Shown here piece by piece: positions 1 through 10,684 of a stretch of 64,000 nt of DNA (position 1 is the stretch's first letter; each line of letters opens with the position of its first letter). The notes beneath the pieces are model-generated. The model worked only from the letters and a program-made list of their open reading frames with translations, did no database searches and was not told the DNA's origin. This DNA is from Talinum fruticosum. Its lineage: Eukaryota > Streptophyta > Magnoliopsida > Caryophyllales > Talinaceae. The stretch is from the NCBI GenBank assembly GCA_021018815.1, contig JAITYX010000033.1:4024001-4088000 (forward strand), in the 5' to 3' direction. The translations under genes were made by a program, and so were the position numbers.

Positions 1-93
1 CTTACGCAAAATCTTTCGTGAATCAAATAGAAAATCAAGTGACTTCTATTCTCATCTAAAAAAAAGATCTTCATGAGTGACTTGTCCTAGTGG

Positions 94-1513
94 ATGCATG
101 AGATGAGAAAGAATAAAAGATTAGGTTTGTCGAATTATAAGCTAAAAACATTATTTAGTATTCGTGTGGTCAAAGTCTATTGGACTTTCTTAAGGGCTAT
201 TGTGGCCTTTTGGGATCCACACCACCATGTCTTCGGGTTTGCGGATAAGGAACCGTGCCTTACGTCCGAAGAATTTCATGTTATACATGGCACCCAAAGA
301 TGTTCAAAACCCATCTTGCCCAAGCCTTTTGGAAATCTACAAGAGAGTGATAAGTACCTGCTAAAACTAAGTAATAAGAATCTCGGGTGGATTCTTATTG
401 GAAATCGAGTAAATCGATGAACCTAATGAAAAACTATCAGCACATGTACGCCTATTCTGAAGTGATCATTATCCCGAGGCGACAAGCAATTATCACTTGC
501 ACGATAGGTGGATTCTTGCGTGTAGTAGACCGCGGGGATATGGCTCAAAGCAACACCTGTTGAGCTTAATTGAGCAATTAGAAAATTATCGTTCCTTAAC
601 ACCACTTGCTAGTTGCTAAGATGATCATAGGTTTAGATCGGGTCGAGGTAAACTCGAGGAAGACTTCACAGGGAGCCCCTATTGTTGCACGTAAGCAAAT
701 AACGGCTGACGAGACTAAGCGGCGTAGGCCGGTTGCTGGCACCGGCCATGAGGTGGCGATCCGGCGCCGTCGAGGCCGAGTTGCCTCCGGTCTACTCCGA
801 AAGTCTCGATTTTTGCTCCATTCGCTTTTTCGTCGTTTTTTTTATTTTGCTCGTGTTGGGCCTAACAAGTCGAACCTTTGACCATGCAGGACACTAATTG
901 ATTTTTTACATCTCGTGGTTTGTAGATCTGGTTGATGGAGCACCTAAAACCGATCCAAGCTCCTTTGAATATAGATGCATACTTAGCAGCACACTTCGTC
1001 ACCGAAAGTGGCAAGAGGGGGTAACCAATCGCCCTACTTACCAATGGGAGAAGTACCTCAAGTAGTAACAAATTTCGGTGGTACATCATGCACTTGAAAG
1101 TGTCCCAATTTATGACAAATACCCTACAACATCCATATGTATGCTTGCCGGGCCTAGAAAGCAGCAACTATTACATCCTCGACCGTGTGTTGTGGCATAT
1201 GGGAAGACAACAAGTAACTCCTCTCATAGACTGTATCCGGCCCACTACCTTCGATTTGTTTAAAGATTTGGCAACACTAGGCGGAAGAAATCATGGCTCG
1301 AATACTTGGATGAACCTTCCTAAATTGCTGACACCTGTAGGCAAACCAAATACTGCTATATCTACCTATTATCCGGAATGGATAATAGAAGTGGATCCCC
1401 AACGGCATAAGGCATTGAGAGTTAGAGAGATAGATCTTGCCAAAGTTGTCCTCGTCTCTGCACCTCTCCGGATTCACGAAGTAAACCCTCGGGTGGCTGA
1501 ACGTGTTTGCTAA
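94..1513 (+). pseudogene. DUF7745 / plant-mobile-domain-like retroelement ORF, broken
   Basis: Several plus-strand frames together resemble the plant retroelement protein family DUF7745 (related to the plant mobile domain). The first piece (94-420) carries FWDPHHHVFGF followed by a T-x-EEF motif, the usual N-terminal block. A second piece near 560-690 reads as the middle block, including LDRVE and SRKTSQGAP. The third (1088-1513) carries VCLPGLESSNYYI and the conserved R-x-LWHMGRQQ block, ending in a stop at 1513. Stops and frame changes between 421 and 1087 break it, and 700-890 is a GC-rich stretch that does not fit. I know this family as an accessory ORF in plant retrotransposons, sometimes upstream of gag in Tat/Ogre elements. 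Its function is not established. The parent element continues left of the window. The assignment rests on remembered motifs, not a search. Confidence 0.55.
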
Positions 1514-2144
1514 AGAGAGACTGGAGCCAAGGAAGCTGAAAAGAAAAGGGCACGGTGAATTAAGGAACTAAAGAAGCGTACCCGGGACGACGAGGATTAG
1601 TTTTTCCTCTTTAGAACAAATTTATTGTCTATTTTTTTAATAAGTATTGTGCTTGCATTTCCTTTTTAGCTATGTATTCGGGTAAGTAGTAGGCTTACCT
1701 TTTATTAAATAAAGGAAGTATTATGCTATACTTTTACATTTTATTGTGCACCTAGAGGTAAAAAGAAATTGGGCCGACTAATTAGACCACCTTGAAAAAT
1801 TAAAAATAATACAGAGTAAAATACATAAACGAATCGCCTAAAATACATAAACAGATTGCCTAATTGGGCTATCCAACAAATGAATGAAGAAACCTTCTTA
1901 TTGGACGAGTAAAAGATGAATTACGAGTTAGAATTAAAGACGAGACACTCCGGCCCGGCCAGCCCACCGTTGTCTAGGTAGTGGCCAACGCCGACCATGA
2001 CTTGGCCTAGTTGGGCCAAGCTCGACCCAATGTCGAGGGTCGTGTTAAACGTAATATTTTTTCAATTGATCCAAGTTTGTATACTGAAATATTTCCTCTA
2101 TATCTAAATTAGTCGGTTTCACTGCTCCACCTACCAATATCACT
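1514..2144. other. Unassigned intergenic or element DNA
   Basis: No ORF or terminus is recognised here. The segment follows the DUF7745-like ORF and precedes the minus-strand ORF remnant. It probably holds the degraded 3' flank of the first and the 3' tail of the second. Confidence 0.3.
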
Positions 2145-2429
2145 TCTTGTCATGCGAGTTTAGAACTCGTAAAACTAGGTGCTGGGTAAATATACTCATA
2201 AAAACACGAGATAGTTGTACACACCGGCTTTGACGATGTGTTTCAAATAAGAAAAATATGTTTTTGGGAAGAATTTGTCGTCCGGGATGAAGTGTTAGGC
2301 GACATTGTGTTTTGGGTCTTCTAAGGCGGGCTCTTTTCCTTTTCCTTGTGCAACCTCGGATTTGGTGGAATTGGTTCCGGACTTCTCGGTGGCCGAACCT
2401 CCTTCCACAGCAGATCCTCTTTTAAGCAT
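2145..2429 (-). pseudogene. Short broken ORF downstream of a TATA box, unknown product
   Basis: Reading the minus strand, an ATG at 2429 opens a 44-codon polar, Gly/Ser/Lys/Glu-rich frame (for example GKGKEP) that stops at 2295. The same frame then continues for another stretch of plausible coding sequence (HFIPDDKFF, KAGVYNYL) to about 2145. It looks like an N-terminal low-complexity region followed by a folded domain, interrupted by one nonsense codon. It lies about 570 bp downstream of the copia pol stop on the same strand. That position suits the extra ORF (env-like or unknown) found after pol in Maximus/SIRE-type copia elements, but I recognise no family. It could instead belong to a separate transcription unit. 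Confidence 0.3.
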
Positions 2430-2603
2430 ATTTAGAGAGTAGAGAGTGTTTGAGAGAAACGAGAGAAAGAGTAGAGAACACCGAAGATCGAGAAACAGAG
2501 ACGAGTGAGTGCGAGAGTGAATAAACTGGAGAGCAAAGAGAGCGACAGAGCAAGCAATAAGTAGGTAAATTTAAAGAAAGAGAGTGAAGCGGTGTTATTT
2601 ATA
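2430..2603 (-). promoter_or_regulatory. Candidate TATA promoter and leader on the minus strand
   Basis: TATAAATA lies on the minus strand at 2603-2596. It is followed by a strongly C/T-rich leader (CTCTC-type tracts) of about 160 bases that leads to the ATG at 2429. TATA box, pyrimidine-rich leader and ATG occur in the order and spacing of a plant core promoter. It could be a promoter internal to the copia 3' region or part of an LTR whose ends I cannot place. Confidence 0.4.
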
Positions 2604-2999
2604 GAGAGAAAAAGGGGTTTCAACCGACTTTCGACTTATCAATCAACGGTTATCGGACCGTTGAGTCTCTCTACGCAACAACGGCTAGTTTCTCTAACGA
2701 CTTTTTCCAATGGCTAGTTCTCGCTGAATGTTCGTGTGTCAAAGAGAGAGAGGAGAAAGAGTTTTCGAAAATAGTTTTGAGATTCTCCATTTATCTAGAG
2801 ATGACCTCAAAATTTTGATGTCCATTTTGCTAATAATCCGAGTCCGACTCGGTAATGTGTCCGAGTGACTCGGAACACACTCGAAAAATTTACAACTCAT
2901 AGCTCGGTCTCATTCCGTATCTAGTGATCCATTTGTTATCTACTTAAATCATATAACAATCAATCATAATAGAATAATTCATGCAATTACTCGAGATAA
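2604..2999 (-). other. Copia 3' noncoding region downstream of pol
   Basis: This stretch follows the copia pol stop and shows no coding potential. I found no copy of the 5' LTR sequence (26021-26431) here, so the 3' LTR is either farther left than position 1, deleted, or too diverged to see. Confidence 0.45.
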
Positions 3000-3504
3000 T
3001 CATGCATTTAACACGCCAAGCTCATTCCTAATAAAGCAAAATTGATCTACACTAAGAGGCTTAGTGAAAATATCGACTACTTGAAATTTGTAGGAATAAA
3101 CTCAAGTTTAATATCACCTTTCTCGAGAATGGTTTCTCGGAAAATGATACCCGACCTCAATGTGCTTTGTCTTTGAGTGCTCGAACTTGATTTTTAGTGA
3201 TATTGATTGCACTTTGGTTGTCACACTTGATGGGAATAGATGTGAATGATATTCCAAGATCTTTCAAGTATTGCTTGATCTAGAGAATCCGAGCATAGCA
3301 AGATCCAGCTGCAATGTACTCAACCTCAATAGTTGATAGAGTAACTCGTTCCGCTTCTTTAAGTGCCAAGAGATGAGTGATTGACCCAAAAATTGGCATG
3401 CTCCTGATGTGCCTTTTCTATCAACCTTATATCCAAGCATAGTCGAGCATCCGTATCCAAGTGAGAGTCAATTCCGAGTCTTTTGAAAACCATAGACTAA
3501 GATT
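3000..3504 (-). pseudogene. Copia pol, RNase H segment
   Basis: This is the C-terminal piece of the copia polyprotein. The minus strand encodes the standard copia tail DIFTKPL, then an FIRNELG motif and a stop at 3002-3000. Upstream the frame contains degraded RNase H motifs. At its N-terminal side the segment meets CACTA-1 at 3504/3505. The frame entering from 14445 on the far side of the transposon joins the LWFSK motif here, with the ATT target duplication counted once. RNase H would degrade the RNA strand during reverse transcription. Several stops and frame changes make it nonfunctional. Confidence 0.85.
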
Positions 3505-3533
3505 CACTACAAGAAATCATCACTTGTGCCATA
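3505..3533 (+). repeat. CACTA-1 left terminal inverted repeat
   Basis: This 29-bp end matches the reverse complement of 14416-14444 at 27 of 29 positions by eye. The outermost bases are CACTACAAGAAA. The TSD base triplet ATT lies just outside. Confidence 0.95.
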
Positions 3534-3890
3534 AATTATGCCACAAGAAACATAAAATCGTGGCAAATTTTTTGTCTTGCCACGGGAAATTTTTTGTCAG
3601 TACAAATATATATATATGAAATAATAAATATGCCACGATCTAATATTTTCGTGGCTAAAAAGTACGTGTGCCATAAAAAATACTATCGAGTGGCAATAAT
3701 AGACCACGGGTATAAATTACTATGACAAAATATTACTTATGCCATGAGTAGATGCTACCATGGCAATAATATGCCACGACCATAAATTACTATGGCAACA
3801 AATCACTTGTGCCACAAGTGTATACTACTTGTGACAATAATATATGCCATGACTAGAAATTCTTGTGACAAATGATTACCTGTGTCAAAC
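3534..3890. repeat. CACTA-1 left subterminal repeat region
   Basis: Short motifs of the form TGCCACG / CGTGGCA and TGTGCCAT occur many times in both orientations. Clustered short repeats next to the inverted ends are the known binding sites of the accessory protein (TNPA-type) in CACTA elements. The matching set lies at 13955-14415. Confidence 0.8.
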
Positions 3891-5281
3891 CTAAAAAGGA
3901 TGGAAACTTTAGATGGTGTTTGATTTAGTTGTTTAAGTAACAACTAATAGTTGTAATTTAGTTGTTAACATATAGTTGTTAATATGAGCATTTGGAGAAA
4001 ATATGTTCAATAATTTAGTTGTTGGGTTAATTGTAAATTGACATAGAAGAATCAATAATTTTAGAAAAATTAAGGGTTTTTTTAACCATAAAAATATGAA
4101 ACTGTACTTCTAAAAGGACAAAGATACAACTATTAGTTTTTTAAGAATGTTGATTAAAACTCTAAATGATACGAAAAAGGTTAGCCGAAATAATAACTTA
4201 ACAAATATTAATATTTGACTCATTTTGACTTATAAATGTTACTTCAAATGTTATTCCTGACTTGATTTTATATTTTAAAAATTTTTAAACAAAGAAAAAA
4301 AGAATTTTAGCTTATCATACTATTCTGAATAATTTTAACATATTTTATAATTTTTAGACATAAATATATTTAAAATAATATTTAAGTTGAGATTTTAAGT
4401 AAAGAAAATATTCAATTTGGGATTAAAATCTTTAACTTTAGTGTCTATTTGGATGTTACAAAATAGGTTGACAACCATTAAAATTGGAAAAATAAATTCT
4501 TTTAAAAAATGAAAAAATAACAATATGTTTGAAAAGTCACATGAAATATCAAAGGTAAGACAAATTAGAAAGATATCTATCACTCTCGGCTCTCCTCGCT
4601 CTTCTCAGTTCTAGGTTTCTTAGCTCAATCGATACTCCATCAACTCTCTTATCTCACCCGCTCCCTCAAAGGTCTTCCTCGAAACTTTCTCGATCTCTCT
4701 CCATCCACCCAGTCTGTAGTCGAAGTAGATATACGAAGAGTAAGTCGAGGTACTCAGATCTGCGTTCTTCAACTTGTCGAGTTTTCGGATATGGATCCAA
4801 AAAGCTCGTAAATTACTTCTAGGATTACTTGAGCAGATATATTGAAGCATTGGTTGCGTTCTTATTCAAAATAGGGTCAGAATTTCAGTAGGAATTTGAA
4901 ATTGGGCGACTCCTTCCGTCATTTTTCATTCCCTCGTGAAGCACTTGAGTCGACTAAGGCCATGGGTATGTGCATATTTTGTTTGTGGGAGAGGGGGTTC
5001 AATTGGGGAAGAAGGATTCAATTTCCGATTTGTGGTTTTAAATTTGGAGATGGATGGTGAATTTTTTCCCTTCAATTTTTTTCCCTATCCAAACAGAGAG
5101 GAAAAAATTTCTTCTATATTTTTTCCTCATTATTTTCTTTGATTAAAATCCATCTTATTTTCATAATCCAAATAGGGGATCAATTTGAGAGGCGTCTAGA
5201 TAGGCATCGGTTTTCAACTACATAAAAAACCCGTTTAAGAGTATATATTGTTAGGTTTTTCTTCTCATGCTCAATTGTGCG
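3891..5281. other. CACTA-1 interior: AT-rich DNA then leader-like sequence
   Basis: About 3900-4560 is very AT-rich with no coding signal. From about 4560 the composition changes to C/T-rich tracts resembling a plant 5' leader, followed near 4792 by an ATG with only a few open codons. This could be captured host leader and first-exon DNA or the original element leader. I recognise no product. Confidence 0.4.
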
Positions 5282-5475
5282 AATACTGAATAGGGTCGAG
5301 CACAGAGACTTCTTTTGAAGAAGGAGATTTGGTTGTTCTCCAACTACAGCAGCTTTATTGTAGTCATCACCTGATTGTGGTATTCTCTCTTCTACTGATG
5401 AAATTTCAATTGCATACTGAGATTTTGGATTGCTTATATCTAATTTTAATCTGTGGCTGTTCATTGCAAATCAAT
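5282..5475 (+). repeat. Short third copy of the CACTA-1 internal repeat
   Basis: This segment resembles the opening of the two long repeats: a sequence beginning AATACTGA, a GAAGAAGG-GATTTGGTTGTT block, then a pyrimidine-rich stretch and AAATTTCAATTG. It lies directly before the long repeat at 5488, so the start of the repeat is present three times in all. Confidence 0.7.
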
Positions 5476-5487
5476 GATATTGCGGCA

Positions 5488-7459
5488 AATACTGAGAAGG
5501 GTCGGTACGGAGACCGATTTTGAAGAAGGGGATTTAATTGTTGTGCAACTGCAGTGGCTTGCTTGCGGTAATGCTCTCTTTCTAGTTATTAAATTTCAAT
5601 TATAAATTGGGATTTTGGCATGCTTATATTAATTTTAATTTGTGCCCATTCATTGTATACTGAGATTTGGTTGTAAGAAGTTTGTTTATTAATCAATCTT
5701 GTGTTGAAAATTAATTTCAATAATAATAAGATGAAGAACTCTAAACATCAAATAAAATATGTGCATTTGATGATTGATAATCCACCTTTTGGGGTCCAAG
5801 TTGTAGGTATTGTTATGCTCCCCACATTCTAATTTTCAGGGAAGTCTGTGATTACCACTGTGCTCATTTTGCCCCATATTTGCAGCAGTCAGCACCCAAT
5901 TCGTTTGGCCTATCATATTGAGGCATTTTACCTTTGCCCTAGATCTGCAGCAGTCAGTAATGAGTTGACAGAGAGGGAATTTGGATTCTGTGCTAGAACG
6001 TTGTACACCATCATATTAAGGCGTTTTACCTTTGCTACTTAAGCAGGGCTTGAATGAGTAGACGGAGAAGGCAAAATTGACGACTTCATTAGGGTCCATG
6101 TTACATTCTTTAAGCATGGAGTAGATCTGAGCTTCAGGGCTGAATTTTTTCTATTTCTGAGCATAGTGGCTGGACACTAGTTAATATCTCAATGTGAGTA
6201 ACTTCTAGTTAATATCTCAACATTTTTTCAATGAATTGCTTGTTTGAAGCTTGTAAAGGGAGTATGAAAATAAATTCCCTTTTCTTGGCCAAAGTAATAT
6301 GATCTTCTTTAGAAAAAAAAACTCTCATTCTACACCCTGATAGTCCTGCCTAAACACAGTGAGAGAGGAGTATAAATTTTAAAACAAAGAAATCTAAACC
6401 ATTTTTTGAAGCCTTAAACTATTTCACGAACAATCTGGTCTATCCAGGCCATTCTTTCACTAATGCAAGTCTCAACTCTCAAAGTTAGAACATGACTAGA
6501 GATAAAGATTAAGGCTGAAGTACTGCTTTGATATTTACTTTTTTGTTGTTTCCATGTGGATTAATTGTACAATTATACTAATTTGATACAATGCTAGCAT
6601 GTCTGAGGCTACAGTGCATGGCACTGATGAATCAAGCAGTCTAGAATCATTTAACATCATTCTAAACCAGATCTGCAGTACATGTACTGTGTTAGCAAAA
6701 CAGATGTGAGCTATTTGTAGTTAGTCGTTAGTTGGTCCAAAAAGCTCTTTAAAAACTTTTTGTTTAACACCGGGTACAACCTGACAAGCTACCATAAAGA
6801 GTGTATAGACTGGAAGAATGGCCCATGAAAACATTTATTTCCTTTTCGTTTTTGTCCTTTTTTTTGTCTTGTGGGGGCTGCTCAATGGTCTCTATCACAT
6901 GATTACAAGCTTGGGGAGAGGAGGGGGTGTTCAAGCCTTTGACCTTATATATCTAGGGACTCAGTATTAGTGAGCTAAGACCTCATTGGCCATTTCTTTT
7001 AGTAATTAGATTTAGATTCTAAAGGCCTATTTTTTTTGTCCAATCTAGCTGATTACTGACCTATGTGCAGGTTGTAATAGAGGGGTATTTTGTGCCACTG
7101 ACTACTAGGAATTTTGCTAAACTGGTACGTTGCTCGAACAAAAAATTTCCTAGTTGAAATGACACATGCTATGTGCGTGGATTTTATCTTTTGCTGCTTA
7201 TTACTTTGGAGCATTCATCTCCTCTGTCATCTCCTTTTTCAACAGTCTCTTGGGCTTGCTTTCTAGTTTGGCTTTTAATGTTTTTTCCTCTTTAGTCCAA
7301 TGCTTAATTTTTTGTCACTTTAAAATGCGAATAGATTATAGAGTTGGCTGTTGAGGACCCAAGTTAGCCACATAAATCCGTTTATTTTACGAATGCTTAT
7401 GCTTCCTGGCTGATTAAGATGCAACTATGAATATTTACTGCTTTGATGTGGAAATGTAG
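5488..7459 (+). repeat. CACTA-1 internal direct repeat, copy 1
   Basis: About 1.97 kb repeated in the same orientation at 8356-10684. Shared landmarks in the same order include GAAGAAGGGGATTT near 5522, GTATACTGAGATTTGG near 5656, ATCTGGTCTATCCAGGCC near 6431, the ACAAGCTACCATAAAGAGTG block near 6782, and CTTTAAAATGCGAATAG near 7318. No long ORF spans it. Copy 1 lacks about 0.4 kb that copy 2 has at 8627-9025. Function unknown. It may be a captured genomic segment duplicated inside the transposon. Confidence 0.9.
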
Positions 7460-8355
7460 CATGCTTTATCGGAGATGCTCCCTTATGAGGCTTGTTTTCT
7501 GTCAATAATGTGCTTTTATTCCGCTGCTTGTGACCTTGGACTTTGGAGGAGGCTATGCACCTAACTATGTTTATTCAGCAATGCAGATGCTGGGTGTTTG
7601 TTGGGAACTAGTTAGGGAAGTGTTTGTTGGCAACTAGTTAGGGAAGTTTCTCATAGGTTTCACTTGTGTAGTAATTAGGAAATTGGAAAGTCAAGATCTT
7701 ATGGATAGTCATTTCTAAAAATAACTAGTTGCTGCCAGGTTCAGTTTGATGTTAGCTGGATGATTTGGGTACTATTTTCTTATGGAATGCATTAGACTGG
7801 AGGCACATGTAATAGGCAGCTTATGTCCGCCTAGGCATATGGAAAAGTACTTAGTATCATTGTGATTCCCACCCTTTAGGGAATTATAAAAGTATTTATC
7901 CTTGTCAAAAATAATTATAGAAGTAATTACCTATAAACCAAAAACCCTCACACAACTACTGTCGCTGAAATCGAATCCACGCCTCCATTACTGTTACTCC
8001 CTCGCTCTCCTCCTACCCTTCTGCTATTCATCTTCTTCCCTTCACCCTCCTCTTTCGCTCTCCTCTACTAAGCCTATGAGTTGTTGGATCTGACCAAACG
8101 ACGGCTTCCAATTTGTGTTTTCGCATTTCTGGGTTTGTTTTCCCTCACACAACTCTCTCTTTGTCGCTCTCCCTCTCCGTGGGGAAAAATAAGATTAATT
8201 AAGAAAGGGACTTAAAAAGCTCTTTTTGTCTTAATTGTTTCATATTTTATTTCCACTTTTATTTTTTGGGCTATGGATTTTGTTTTTTGTTAAAGTTTCT
8301 GTTTTAGGAAAAAGCAAATAATTAGCATGCAAGTAGACTTTTTTAAATTAATGTG
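7460..8355. other. Spacer between the two CACTA-1 internal repeats
   Basis: About 0.9 kb unique to the gap. Around 7950-8180 it is rich in C/T tracts (CTCTCTT, CTCCCTC) and contains only a 63-codon Ser/Leu-rich ORF (7902-8093), which looks like a leader rather than a gene. A short duplication of GGGAACTAGTTAGGGAAGT-type sequence occurs at 7603-7645. Confidence 0.5.
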
Positions 8356-10684
8356 AATATTGAGAAGGGTCGGTATAGAGACCGATTTTGAAGAAGGGGA
8401 TTTGGTTGTTGTGCAACTAAAATGGCTTGATTGCGGTAATTATCTCTTTCTAGTTATTAAATTTCAATTGTAAACTGTGATTTTGAAATGCTTATGGGTA
8501 ATTTTAATTTGTGCCCATTCATTGTATACTGAGATTTGGTTGTAAGAAGTTTGTTGATTAATCAATCTTGTGTTGAAAATTAATTTCAATAACAATAAGA
8601 TGAAGAACCCTAAACATCAAATAAAATAAAAAATTGAGCTATCAAGAAATCATTCACAATTTTGGGAATTGATTAACATCTGAAATTTCCACAAGAAAAA
8701 GAAACGAAAAGAATAGAGATAGTTAAGTATGTGTAGGCTGAAGCATGAACCATATGCATTTTTGCTACTGAACTCTTTTAGTTCTTCCTTCCAAAACTCC
8801 TTTGGATAAAAGGCAAGACAGAGACAAAATTACATGAAAAATGACCTTAATTTGAAGTACTCTGTCTCTTGGGAGAGGGGGTTCTAATAAATTGAGAAGC
8901 TTCTGTTGAAGTGGACAAGAAGAATAGGCATAGGCTATCACTAACCCTGGTAAATATGTAGAAAACTATTTGGTTATTAATAGGTACGTAAGTCTCAATA
9001 TTACAGCTCTTGTGTGTGCGTGCATGTGCATTTGATGATTAATAATCCAACTTTGGGGTCTAGTTTTCAGGGAAGTGTACGCTCCCCACATTCTAATTTT
9101 CAGGTAAGTGTGTGATCCCCACTGTGCTGATTCTGCCCCATATTTGCAGCAGTTAGCACCCAATTCGTTTGGCCTATAGTATTGAATGAGTAGACAGAGA
9201 GGGGTTTTGGATTCTGCGCTAGAAAGTTGTAGACCATCATATTAAGACGTTTTACCTTTACCACTAAATCAGGGCTTGAATGAGTAGACAGAGAAGGCAA
9301 TTGACGACTTCATTACGGTCCATGTTACATTCTTTAAGCATGACGTAGATTTTAGCTTTAAGGCTGAATTTTTCTATTTCTGAGAATAGTGGTTGGACAC
9401 TAGTTAATATCTCAACGTGAATAACTGCTAGTTAATATCTCAACATTTTTTCAATTAATTACTTGTTTAAGCTTGTAGAGGGAGTATGAAAACAAATTCC
9501 CTTTTCTTTACCAAAGTAATATGATTTTCTTTACAAAAATCTCATTCTATTCCCTTATAGTCTTGCTTGAACACAGTGGGGGAGGAGTATAATTTTGAAA
9601 ATAAAGAAATCTAAACCATTTTTTGAAGCCTTGAACTATTTGATGAACAATCTGGTCTATCCAGGCCATTCTTTCACTAATGCAAGTCTCAACTCTTAAA
9701 GTTTGAATAGGACTAGAGATGAAGATTGAGGCTGAAGTACTGCTTTGAGATTGGCTTTTTTGTTGCTTCCACGTGGTTTAATTGTACGATTATACTGATT
9801 TGATATAATGCTATCACGTCTGACACTACATTACATTGCACTGATGAATCAAGCAGTCTAGATTTATTTAATCTCATTCTGAACCAGATCTACAGTACAT
9901 GTCCTGTGTTTGCAAAACAGTTGTGAGGTATTTGTAGTTACCTATTAGTTGGTCCAAAAGCTCTTTAAAAAGCTTTTTGCTGAACACCGGCTTCAACCTG
10001 ACAAGCTACCATAAAGAGTGTATACACTAGAAGAATGACCCATGAAAACATTTATTTCCTTTTCATTTTTGTCCTTTTTTTCTGTCTTGTGGGGGTTTCT
10101 CAATGGTCTCTATCACACAATTACAAGCTTGGGGAGAAGGGGAGGTTTCAAACCTTGGACCTGATATATCTAGGGACTCCATATTAATTAGTGAGCCAAG
10201 ACCTCATTGGAAATTTTTTTAGTAATTTGATTTAGATTCTAGAGGCCTATTTTTTCGTGTCCAATTTAGCTGATTACTGACGTGTGTGCAGGTTGTAATA
10301 GAATGATATTCTGCGCCACTGACTGTCGGGAATTTCACTAAACTGGTACGATGCTTGAACAAAAAATTTCCTAGTTAGAATGACACATGCTATGTGCATG
10401 GATTTTAACTTTTGCTCCTTATTACCTTGCAGCATTCATCTCCTCAGTCATCTCCATTTTCAACTGTCTCTTGGGCTTGCTTTCTAGCTGGCTTTTAGTG
10501 TTTTTCCCTCTTTAATCCAATGCTTAATTTTTTGTCACTTTAAAATGCGAATAGATTATAGAGTTGGCTGTTGAGGACCCAAATTGGCCACATAAATCCG
10601 TTTATTTTACGAATGCTTATGTTCTTGGTTGATTGAGGTGCAACTATGAATATTTACTGCTTTGATTTGGAAATGTAGAATGCT
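8356..10684 (+). repeat. CACTA-1 internal direct repeat, copy 2
   Basis: About 2.33 kb, same orientation as 5488-7459, with the same landmarks in order (GAAGAAGGGGATTT near 8390, ATCTGGTCTATCCAGGCC near 9649, CTTTAAAATGCGAATAG near 10537). It carries an extra block at about 8627-9025. The copies differ by scattered substitutions and small indels, so the duplication is not very recent. Confidence 0.9.

Noticed and set aside
2432..2623. 63-codon Leu/Ser-rich minus ORF
   Set aside because: Overlaps the TATA box and pyrimidine-rich leader. The peptide reflects CT repeats.
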